Assembly (NCBI GenBank): GCA_020433785.1 | Contig: JAGRCC010000429.1 | Location: 1 to 5,022 of the forward strand | DNA from: Anaerolineae bacterium | GTDB taxonomy: Bacteria; Chloroflexota; Anaerolineae; 4572-78; J111 | Direction: 5' to 3' | DNA length: 5,022 nucleotides | In this document: one piece after another, positions 1 to 4,550 of the stretch | How positions within the stretch are numbered: the first letter of the stretch is position 1 | Layout: each line of letters opens with the position of its first letter | Notes under the pieces: model-generated | The model's database searches: none | What the model was told of the DNA's origin: nothing | What the model saw: only the letters and a program-made list of their open reading frames with translations | Position numbers and translations under genes: made by a program

Positions 1-190
1 TGCGGTGGGCAAAGTGGATAATCGACTCTTCTACAGCCGCCAGGTGGTTCACATGTTCTTTAATACTCCAGGCATCGGGCCGGGGCCTAAACGTAGCCGT
101 TTCTTGGTCGATATCGTGGATAAGTTGAAGGGTGCTTCGCCGGCTCTCCTCCAGCTTTTGACGAATCTCAGCAATCGGTGAGCGATCCAT
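1..190 (-). CDS. DinB-like (DinB/DUF664 superfamily) protein, N-terminal part only
   Basis: Reading leftward from an ATG at 190-188, the frame stays open for 63 codons and runs off the left edge, so the C-terminal part is missing. The peptide begins MDRSPIAEIRQKLEESRR and contains RPRPDAWSIKEHVNHLAAVE at about residues 36-55. A Trp-Ser-Ile-Lys-Glu-His-x-x-His-Leu segment at the start of the second helix is the hallmark of the DinB four-helix-bundle superfamily, whose metal-binding His lies there. Family members include thiol-dependent transferases (for example bacillithiol or mycothiol transferases), maleylpyruvate isomerase-like enzymes and many uncharacterised stress-induced proteins; which of these applies cannot be told from this fragment. 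It is the third gene of a minus-strand operon: its ATG shares one base with the TAA of the DUF4190 gene (TAATG), and no Shine-Dalgarno sequence is visible, so it is probably translated by coupling. The family call is fairly sure; the substrate is unknown. Confidence 0.75.
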   Translation of the reverse strand, partial: MDRSPIAEIRQKLEESRRSTLQLIHDIDQETATFRPRPDAWSIKEHVNHLAAVEESIIHFAHR

Positions 191-549
191 TAGTTGGCTA
201 ACAACGACAGAAGCGAGTCTGGTGCCATTAACTGAGCCGATTCGGATAAGATGGCGCAGGCGCTTAAGCCGAACATCCCGCCGAAGAATAAAACGACCAG
301 TAAAAATGAGAGACAGGTCGTCACCAGATTAAGATAACTCAAAACTAGTCCGACAATGGCTAATCCGTCGCCGCTTTGCGCTCCCAGACTCGCTTTAATT
401 TCGCTGCGGGCCATATGCCCGGTTACCACTCCCACAATAGCCCCGATGATCGGGAAGAAGACCCAGCTTAAAACCCCGGCGGCCAAACTAACAATCGCCA
501 GTGTATTCGTTGGCGGTGGTGAGGTGTGTGGGGGGGTGAAATCGGTCAT
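190..549 (-). CDS. DUF4190 domain small membrane protein
   Basis: This 119-residue protein has a Pro/Thr-rich N-terminus (residues 5-15), a first hydrophobic helix (about 17-43), a short polar loop GHMARSEIKASLG (44-56) and a second hydrophobic region (about 63-100). The pattern LAIVSLAAGVLSW, then a Gly-His-x-Ala-x-x-x-Ile loop, then G-x-GLAIVGLVLSYL is the classic DUF4190 signature. Many family members follow a proline-rich cytoplasmic tail in the same way. The biochemical role of the family is unknown; it is an inner-membrane protein with two helices joined by a basic loop. The start ATG (549-547) overlaps the stop of the DUF4126 gene by one base (TAATG) and lacks its own Shine-Dalgarno sequence, which supports both this start and translational coupling. 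The segment after residue 100 is less hydrophobic and has no recognisable motif. Function cannot be assigned beyond membrane location. Confidence 0.85.
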   Translation of the reverse strand: MTDFTPPHTSPPPTNTLAIVSLAAGVLSWVFFPIIGAIVGVVTGHMARSEIKASLGAQSGDGLAIVGLVLSYLNLVTTCLSFLLVVLFFGGMFGLSACAILSESAQLMAPDSLLSLLAN

Positions 550-1118
550 TAAATGGCTGCCGAACGCTCACGGCGGCGACTTCGCCACCAAAAATACATA
601 ATCGCCAGGAAAATAATTGTCAAAAAGACCAATAGCGGGAGCAAAATAGCCATTACCGTACCGATAAAAGCTAAAATATCTTCGATGAGGCTGACTGCCC
701 AGTTCCCCATGCCGCCGGTTGTCGCCGTCACGGCCGGTCGAACCGTGGTTTTGGCGGCGTGCACCCCTCCGGCCAGCAGCAAACCGGCCACCAGCGCAAA
801 CGCCGGATGAAGTTCGCCAACCACACCGGAGTTGGCCGCGAACAGAATCGCGCCGGCCGCCGGTCGGCCGATTGTTTGGATAATATCATTAACCGTATCT
901 ACCGCCGGAATCTTATCGACTGTCATCTCGATCAACAGCAGCACAGCCAGTATCCCAATGACCCACCAACTGGTCAAGACATTCCAGGGTTCATTCAACT
1001 GAACCAAATTAGTAAATCGAGCCGTTAAAGCCACAATCAGCAGCGGTAAATAGGCATTCAATCCCGCTGATGTCGATAAACCAAAGGCGGTCATAACGTT
1101 TGATAAGGTTTCTACCAT
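549..1118 (-). CDS. DUF4126 domain membrane protein
   Basis: This 189-residue hydrophobic protein matches the DUF4126 pattern: GLSTSAGLNAYLPLLIVAL near the N-terminus (about 13-31), then a conserved acidic/basic stretch EMTVDKIPAVDTVNDIIQT (64-82) followed by IGRPAAGAILFAA. The family is described only as multi-helix bacterial integral membrane proteins of unknown function. Hydrophobic segments lie at about 8-34, 48-64, 84-118 and 139-178, and the C-terminus ends in a basic tail (WWRSRRRERSAAI), suggesting a cytoplasmic end. The Gly-Leu-Asn-Ala-Tyr and Asp-Lys-Ile-Pro motifs within or between helices look functional rather than structural and hint at a transport or channel role, but that is speculation. 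It is the promoter-proximal gene of the operon, with a strong AAGGAG six bases upstream of the ATG. Its stop overlaps the next start. Confidence 0.88.
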   Translation of the reverse strand: MVETLSNVMTAFGLSTSAGLNAYLPLLIVALTARFTNLVQLNEPWNVLTSWWVIGILAVLLLIEMTVDKIPAVDTVNDIIQTIGRPAAGAILFAANSGVVGELHPAFALVAGLLLAGGVHAAKTTVRPAVTATTGGMGNWAVSLIEDILAFIGTVMAILLPLLVFLTIIFLAIMYFWWRSRRRERSAAI

Positions 1119-1124
1119 GTTTTA

Positions 1125-1130
1125 CTCCTT
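1125..1130 (-). promoter_or_regulatory. Shine-Dalgarno of the DUF4126 gene
   Basis: On the minus strand AAGGAG is followed by the six-base spacer TAAAAC and then ATG (1118-1116). It is the only clear ribosome binding site of the three-gene operon and fixes the start of the first gene. It lies inside a 16-base purine-rich string that recurs on the other strand at 4473-4488. Confidence 0.85.
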
Positions 1131-1142
1131 ACTTTCCTCGTT

Positions 1143-1166
1143 GCCGGTAGTAACAACCGGCGTTAC
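1143..1166 (-). promoter_or_regulatory. Two overlapping, mutually exclusive short hairpins in the operon leader
   Basis: GCCGGT (1143-1148) pairs with ACCGGC (1156-1161) around a 7-base loop. GTAAC (1150-1154) pairs with GTTAC (1162-1166) around the 7-base AACCGGC. The two stems share bases, so only one can form at a time. The site lies between the predicted transcription start (about 1198) and the ribosome binding site at 1125-1130, so it would be in the 5' untranslated RNA. It could be a protein-binding dyad or a small RNA switch; the stems are short, so confidence is low. Confidence 0.35.
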
Positions 1167-1204
1167 CTGTATAGACACCTTTGAAACGGAAAAGTCACAC
1201 GGTG

Positions 1205-1233
1205 ATTATAGCCAATTTGTACCGCCACCCCAA
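1205..1233 (-). promoter_or_regulatory. Sigma70-like promoter for the DUF4126-DUF4190-DinB operon
   Basis: On the minus strand a perfect -10 box TATAAT (1210-1205) is preceded by a 17-base spacer and a weak -35 box TTGGGG (1233-1228, three of six consensus bases). The predicted start is near 1198, about 80 bases before the ATG at 1118. Position, orientation and spacing suit the operon. The weak -35 box makes it moderate evidence only. Confidence 0.5.
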
Positions 1234-1263
1234 AAGAACGCCAAAAATTTAATTACTTTGATA

Positions 1264-1390
1264 CGAGTTACGCAGTTCAAAAGGTGACAGTCACTTGGGT
1301 GTGAAAAATCGATCTGTTTGGGTTAAATGGACGTCCATTTTTGACAAAAGTGACTGTCACCTTATTCGTTACACCCAACTGCGTAAGTCC
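1264..1390. mobile_element. MITE-like palindromic element, about 127 bp, TA on both flanks
   Basis: The ends are imperfect inverted repeats, matching at 12 of 14 positions: CGAGTTACGCAGTT at 1264-1277 and, reading inward on the other strand from 1390, GGACTTACGCAGTT. Inside is a second, perfect 16-bp inverted pair, AAGGTGACAGTCACTT (1281-1296) and AAGTGACTGTCACCTT (1348-1363), and each arm contains the odd-length palindrome GTGAC-N-GTCAC. A third palindrome sits in the middle (1325-1340). The element is flanked by TA at 1262-1263 and 1391-1392, as expected for TA-targeting transposases such as IS630/Tc1-mariner. A slightly longer TTTGAT also occurs near both sides (1257-1262, 1393-1398). It has no coding capacity, so any movement would need a transposase elsewhere. 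The TA duplication could be chance in AT-rich DNA; a REP/RAYT-type repeat is the main alternative. Confidence 0.6.
1325..1340. repeat. Perfect 16-bp palindrome inside the MITE-like element
   Basis: AAATGGACGTCCATTT is its own reverse complement over all 16 bases. It lies between the two inner repeat arms of the element and is nearer the right arm, so the element is not symmetric about it. Symmetry of this length suggests either a cruciform tip or a protein-binding site. Confidence 0.8.
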
Positions 1391-1406
1391 TATTTGATTT
1401 TTATCT

Positions 1407-1443
1407 CCAGACCCTGAAGGGTTCAAAATCCTTTAAGGTCTGG
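1407..1443 (-). terminator. Possible terminator hairpin after the DUF4013 gene (no U-tract)
   Basis: CCAGACCCTGAAGG (1407-1420) pairs with CCTTTAAGGTCTGG (1430-1443) over 12 of 14 positions, with a 9-base loop. The hairpin starts 17 bases after the TAG of the DUF4013 gene on the minus strand, exactly where a terminator would sit. However, the minus-strand sequence after the stem is AGATAAAAATC and has no run of T, so it is not a standard intrinsic terminator. It may block 3' exonucleases, or it may be one copy of a dispersed intergenic repeat. Confidence 0.4.
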
Positions 1444-1460
1444 AATAGAAGACCAAGCCG

Positions 1461-2132
1461 CTACATCGTTATCGGCGATTTTCGAGCCAGTTGGCCGTAG
1501 AGGTTGGCCGTGACCAGATAAGACCAGAAGAAGGTGAAGAACACCCCTACCAGGCACAAGATCACCCCAAAGGCCGCGATAACCGAGGCGACCCAACTAA
1601 GTAAGACCACGATAATGTAATCGCCAATGTTTGCTTTTATAAAGTTAAAGATATCGCCAAATTGGAAGGCGGCGCCCAACGTATCGAATTGAGCATAGCG
1701 GATAACCGCAGCCGGGACGAATAAATTACAGATAATGCTCACAATAACCTGCAAACAATTTAAACAGGCCGCGACCAAGGTCAAACTTTGGGCTGTATCG
1801 GAATCGAGCTGAGGTCCGACCCCTTGAATGATACCCGCCCCACACGCTAGAATAATCGCCGGAATGTTATAAACTATGGCAATCACCGCCACAAACAAAC
1901 CGGTCTTAAACAGTCCGCCCCAATCAGACCACTCCGGTAGCGGCCGGGTTTGGCCGTCACGAACATTCTTCAGAACCTCGATCATATAACCGCTTAGCGG
2001 TAATAATAAGACAAGGCCAATAATAATAGGTGACAGAATCAGCGCGACCAGGGCGACGGCGCCGCCAATCGCTATTTTCTTGATCCACTCTTCATCGTCA
2101 AACATATAAGTAAATGCGGATCCGATGTCCAT
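1461..2132 (-). CDS. DUF4013 domain membrane protein
   Basis: This 223-residue protein matches the DUF4013 family: a short amphipathic N-terminus (MDIGSAFTYMFDDEEWIKK), a first membrane helix (about 20-46), the conserved GYMIEVLKNVRDGQ (48-61) and PLPEWSDWGGLFKTGL (64-79) segments, and then further hydrophobic helices at about 80-105, 120-145, 165-190 and 190-215. The Leu-Pro-Glu-Trp-x-Asp-Trp motif is the hallmark of the family, which is common in archaea and Gram-positive-like bacteria. Members are integral membrane proteins of unknown function, sometimes related to glycerophosphoryl-diester-phosphodiesterase-type membrane domains. It is a separate transcription unit: it has its own strong promoter (2341-2369), its own Shine-Dalgarno sequence, and 342 bases to the next co-directional gene. 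It is divergent from recN. The ATG at 2132-2130 is the first in-frame start after the AGGAGGT. The family call is firm; a function cannot be given. Confidence 0.87.
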   Translation of the reverse strand: MDIGSAFTYMFDDEEWIKKIAIGGAVALVALILSPIIIGLVLLLPLSGYMIEVLKNVRDGQTRPLPEWSDWGGLFKTGLFVAVIAIVYNIPAIILACGAGIIQGVGPQLDSDTAQSLTLVAACLNCLQVIVSIICNLFVPAAVIRYAQFDTLGAAFQFGDIFNFIKANIGDYIIVVLLSWVASVIAAFGVILCLVGVFFTFFWSYLVTANLYGQLARKSPITM

Positions 2133-2144
2133 ATGTGTAGAATT

Positions 2145-2152
2145 ACCTCCTC
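2145..2152 (-). promoter_or_regulatory. Shine-Dalgarno of the DUF4013 gene
   Basis: GAGGAGGT on the minus strand is a near-complete anti-16S match. The spacer to the ATG at 2132 is 12 bases, longer than the usual 5-9. No other start codon lies closer, and the protein begins with the expected family N-terminus, so the start is kept. Confidence 0.75.
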
Positions 2153-2340
2153 AAATCAAATTAAAATGAATTTAATATTGGGGTCTTAGTTTGAACCCCA
2201 GATTTCTTTTACAGATGTGTTGTGGTGTTATAATAAGGTGAAGATTTTGGGTGAAAGCGCTTGTGGGGTTATTATTTATATTATCCGATTCCTCTCTCGA
2301 ACATAAGGTCTGTGGCATATCGGTCAGCGAACTGCCCCCA

Positions 2341-2369
2341 ATTATACCAAACCTCGTTCTAGCTGACAA
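2341..2369 (-). promoter_or_regulatory. Strong sigma70-like promoter for the DUF4013 gene
   Basis: On the minus strand TTGTCA (2369-2364) is followed by exactly 17 bases and TATAAT (2346-2341). The -10 box is preceded by TGG, giving an extended TGn element. Eleven of the twelve hexamer bases match consensus. Transcription would start near 2334 and give a leader of about 200 bases before the ATG at 2132. The leader contains only a weak TGGGGT/ACCCCA hairpin (2179-2184 with 2195-2200); no known riboswitch was recognised in it. Confidence 0.75.
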
Positions 2370-2409
2370 TAATTTAAAAATTTATGTCGATTTCCCGCCT
2401 TAACCCGAT

Positions 2410-2452
2410 TTGAGTAGATGGAACGGGTGTGCTATACTCACAGTGATATAAT
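2410..2452 (+). promoter_or_regulatory. Tandem extended -10 promoters for recN
   Basis: The first promoter is TTGAGT (2410-2415), a 17-base spacer and TATACT (2433-2438), with TGC just before the -10 box. The second has a perfect TATAAT (2447-2452) preceded by TGA, an extended -10 element without a clear -35 box. Predicted starts are near 2445 and 2459, giving a recN leader of about 140-157 bases. The first promoter's -35 lies 40 bases from the -35 of the divergent DUF4013 promoter, so the two units share one control region. Confidence 0.65.
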
Positions 2453-2469
2453 GTAGAATTTTAGGACTT

Positions 2470-2527
2470 CAGGGTAGCACTGTTGCAAAATGAGACATGT
2501 CGATTATTTTGCAACCTGGCTACCCTG
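2470..2527 (+). promoter_or_regulatory. Two-part stem-loop in the recN leader
   Basis: The outer stem is CAGGGTAGC (2470-2478) with GCTACCCTG (2519-2527), 9 perfect pairs. After an internal loop of three bases on each side, GTTGCAAAAT (2482-2491) pairs with ATTTTGCAAC (2506-2515), 10 perfect pairs. The 14-base loop contains the palindrome GACATGTC (2494-2501). It would lie at the very 5' end of the recN transcript. It could be a transcript-stabilising hairpin, an attenuator, or a small palindromic repeat. No T-run follows, so it is not a standard terminator. Confidence 0.65.
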
Positions 2528-2534
2528 CTCCTTT

Positions 2535-2587
2535 GTAACATCATTACGAAACCGCCGAAAAAAAGTTGCATCTGTAATCGTATTACA
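2535..2587. promoter_or_regulatory. Pair of GTAA-N5-TTAC dyads upstream of recN, candidate operators
   Basis: GTAACATCATTAC (2535-2547) and GTAATCGTATTAC (2574-2586) share the pattern GTAA-N5-TTAC. The second is the better dyad, TGTAAT-CGT-ATTACA (2573-2587), ending two bases before the AGGA of the recN ribosome binding site. Their centres are 39 bases apart, close to four helical turns, so one protein could bind both on the same face of the DNA. No known regulator is recognised; neither matches the LexA boxes known to me. Confidence 0.35.
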
Positions 2588-2601
2588 TAGGAATTTATAC
2601 G

Positions 2602-4386
2602 ATGCTTGTTGAGCTAAATATTGAAGATTTCGCCATTATTGAGCAGTTAAATCTTAAATTTTCTGAAGGATTCAATGTTCTAACCGGCGAGACCGGCGCC
2701 GGCAAATCGATTATCATCGACGCCGTGACGATGCTGTTAGGCGGCCGGGGCGATTCTACCTTTATTCGAGCCGGCAACGACCGGGCCAGAATCGAGGGCC
2801 TTTTCCGCCTGTCGCCGCCGCTGCGCGCCGCTATCGATCCCATTCTGGCCGAAGAGGGGCTGGAAGGTGACAATCCTGATATGTTGATTTTAGGCCGCGA
2901 ACTTCGCAGCACCGGCCGCAGCTTCTGCCGGGTCAACGGCAGCACGGTCAATCTGAGCCTATTGGAAAAGATAGCGGCTCAACTGGTAGACATCCACGGT
3001 CAAAATGAACACCTGAGCCTGATGCAAGTCCGGCAGCATCTCACCTTTTTAGACCGGTATGCCGGCTTGCCGAGCCAGCGGAATATATTGGTGGCCGAAG
3101 TTCGCCAACTGCGCCGCATCCGCCAAGAGCTAGCCGATCTCCAGCGCGACGAGCAGTTTCTGGCCCGCCGCATCGACCAGCTCACCTTTCAGGTCGAAGA
3201 AATCACCATGGCCAACCTGAAGCCGGGCGAAGAGATCGAACTTAACGCCGAGCGCAATCGTTTAGCCAATGCCGAACAACTCAGCCAACTCAGCGCCGAA
3301 GCCTACGCTCTCCTGGTTGAAGCCGGCAGCGATGAGCAATTCTCGATCATCGATCTGCTGGGGCAGTTAACCCGGGTGATGAACAACCTGGCCAAGCTCG
3401 ATGAAAGTTGGGCTGAAAAACGCGAGATGGTTGACAATCTAACCTATCAAGTCGAGGACGTCGCTTCCTTTGTCCGTGATTACAACGAAAATATCGATTT
3501 CAACCCCATGCGCCTTCAGGAAATTGAAGAGCGGTTGAGCTTGATTTTTTCCTTAAAACGAAAATATGGGGCTACGGTTGAGGATATTCTCGAATTTGGC
3601 CGCAAAGCACAGATCGATCTGGATAACATCAGCCACAGTGAAGAACGCATCGAGGCCCTGAAAGCCGAGGAGGAGGCCTTCCGCCAAAAAATTGGCCGGT
3701 TGGCCTTGACGCTTTCGGAAGCCCGCCGGCAGGCTGGCGAGACGTTGTCGGTCGGCGTGGAAACCGAGCTGGCCGATTTGAGCATGGAAAAGGCCAAATT
3801 CGCGGTTGATATCCAGTGGAGTGAGGCCGCCGACGGCGTCTATGTGGAAACGAAGCCGGGCAAAGTGGTAACCGTAGCCTGTGATGACACCGGCATCGAT
3901 CGCGTTGAATTTTTGATCTCACCCAACCCCGGCGAACCGCTCAAACCTCTGGCCAAAGTGGCCTCCGGCGGTGAAACTAGCCGGATTATGCTGGCCCTCA
4001 AAAACGTGCTGGCCATTGCCGATGAAACCCCCACGCTCATCTTCGACGAGATCGATCAGGGCATCGGCGGCCGTATTGGCGGTGTCGTTGGCCAAAAGCT
4101 GTGGATGCTGGCCAGCCAGGGGCATCACCAAGTTTTGTGCGTCACCCATCTGCCCCAAATTGCCGGATATGCCGAACTGCACTATCACGTCGCCAAGCAG
4201 GTTAGCGGTGGGCGCACCAAAACCGATATCCAGGCGCTGACCGGCGAATCACAGGTCAACGAGATGGCTCAAATGTTAGGCGTCCTCAGCGACAGCACCC
4301 GCCAAAGCGCCCGTGAAATTCTCAAAGAAGCGGCCGCCACCAAAGCGTCCAAACCCAACTTAGAAAAGTTGACAATTCAGAATTAG
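2602..4386 (+). CDS. recN: DNA repair protein RecN
   Basis: RecN is an SMC-like cytoplasmic ATPase that acts early in recombinational repair of DNA double-strand breaks, tethering DNA ends or sister chromosomes for RecA. The 594 residues show the whole family layout: N-terminal MLVELNIEDFAIIEQLNLKF, Walker A GETGAGKS (29-36), CRVNGSTV and the LVDIHGQNEHLSL Q-loop region (D130, H132, Q134), a charged helical coiled-coil middle (about 150-375), the ABC signature VASGGETSR (S455-G456-G457-E458), Walker B TLIFDEID (catalytic E483) and the switch histidine in CVTHLPQ (H516). It is slightly longer than the usual 550-570, mainly through a C-terminal tail rich in Ala/Lys. The consensus GGELSR reads GGETSR, and the usual DTGISG-like D-loop reads DQGIGG. 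All catalytic residues are present. The start is set by AGGA (2589-2592) nine bases upstream and by homology from residue 1. The gene is monocistronic or read into the TPR gene; upstream dyads suggest regulation. Confidence 0.97.
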   Translation: MLVELNIEDFAIIEQLNLKFSEGFNVLTGETGAGKSIIIDAVTMLLGGRGDSTFIRAGNDRARIEGLFRLSPPLRAAIDPILAEEGLEGDNPDMLILGRELRSTGRSFCRVNGSTVNLSLLEKIAAQLVDIHGQNEHLSLMQVRQHLTFLDRYAGLPSQRNILVAEVRQLRRIRQELADLQRDEQFLARRIDQLTFQVEEITMANLKPGEEIELNAERNRLANAEQLSQLSAEAYALLVEAGSDEQFSIIDLLGQLTRVMNNLAKLDESWAEKREMVDNLTYQVEDVASFVRDYNENIDFNPMRLQEIEERLSLIFSLKRKYGATVEDILEFGRKAQIDLDNISHSEERIEALKAEEEAFRQKIGRLALTLSEARRQAGETLSVGVETELADLSMEKAKFAVDIQWSEAADGVYVETKPGKVVTVACDDTGIDRVEFLISPNPGEPLKPLAKVASGGETSRIMLALKNVLAIADETPTLIFDEIDQGIGGRIGGVVGQKLWMLASQGHHQVLCVTHLPQIAGYAELHYHVAKQVSGGRTKTDIQALTGESQVNEMAQMLGVLSDSTRQSAREILKEAAATKASKPNLEKLTIQN

Positions 4387-4396
4387 TGATTACAAC
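4369..4396 (+). promoter_or_regulatory. Possible promoter for the TPR gene within the end of recN
   Basis: TTGACA (4369-4374), a perfect -35 box, is followed by 16 bases and TACAAC (4391-4396), which matches four of six -10 bases. It overlaps the last codons of recN (stop 4384-4386) and would give a leader of about 150 bases including the hairpin at 4482-4533. The weak -10 box keeps confidence low. Confidence 0.3.
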
Positions 4397-4432
4397 ATAA
4401 CCCCAATTGCTGTCTTCCCCGCCGATGAGAAG

Positions 4433-4459
4433 CAATAACAATCGATTATTGCCGGCAAT
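4433..4459. repeat. Overlapping short palindromes between recN and the TPR gene
   Basis: AATCGATT (4440-4447) is flanked by CAATAA (4433-4438) and TTATTG (4446-4451). It is followed directly by the perfect 12-bp palindrome ATTGCCGGCAAT (4448-4459). The two palindromes abut. They may form a protein-binding site or be part of the recN transcript end; no T-run follows. Confidence 0.4.
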
Positions 4460-4481
4460 GGATGAAGGAAGTGGAAAGTAA

Positions 4482-4533
4482 GGAGTAAGAATAAGAGGCA
4501 GGGAGTCTTTTCCCTAATCTTACGTCTTACTCC
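4482..4533 (+). promoter_or_regulatory. Long imperfect hairpin upstream of the TPR gene
   Basis: Three stem blocks pair in order: GGAGTAAGA (4482-4490) with TCTTACTCC (4525-4533), TAAGA (4492-4496) with TCTTA (4518-4522), and AGGGA (4500-4504) with TCCCT (4511-4515). The apical loop is GTCTTT and the two internal loops are small. That is 19 base pairs over 52 bases. It ends 17 bases before the ATG at 4551. With no T-run after it, it is not a typical intrinsic terminator; it could separate recN from the TPR gene, protect the recN 3' end, or influence TPR translation. Confidence 0.55.
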
Positions 4534-4550
4534 CTGATCTGGATATATTT

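Noticed and set aside
553..1028. Two plus-strand open frames of 85 and 89 codons opposite the DUF4126 gene
   Set aside because: They are basic, low-complexity shadows of a well-supported membrane protein gene, with no ribosome binding site or domain.
1257..1398. TTTGAT direct repeats as a 6-bp target duplication of the palindromic element
   Set aside because: On the left it ends at 1262 and on the right it begins at 1393, partly outside the TA junctions; the offset does not fit the same element borders as the terminal inverted repeats, so TA was preferred.
1407..1443. Hairpin as a confident intrinsic terminator
   Set aside because: There is no T-run on either strand after the stem; it is kept only as a low-confidence terminator candidate.
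2251..2262. AAGCGCTT 8-bp palindrome in the DUF4013 leader
   Set aside because: Eight-base palindromes are expected by chance in a window of this size, and nothing around it supports an operator.
2299..2310. GAAC-ATAA-GGTC, resembling a GAAC-N4-GTTC SOS box
   Set aside because: It has one mismatch in the core and lies about 290 bases before recN, upstream of both recN promoters and within the DUF4013 leader, so it is badly placed for recN control.
2172..2369. 65-codon open frame on the minus strand in the gap before the DUF4013 gene
   Set aside because: It needs a TTG start that is part of the -35 box of the predicted promoter, so the predicted transcript would not contain it; the peptide has no recognisable domain and there is no ribosome binding site.
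2595..2951. 118-codon minus-strand open frame over the start of recN
   Set aside because: It is antisense to the conserved Walker A region of RecN and encodes a Ser/Arg/Pro-rich peptide typical of an antisense shadow.
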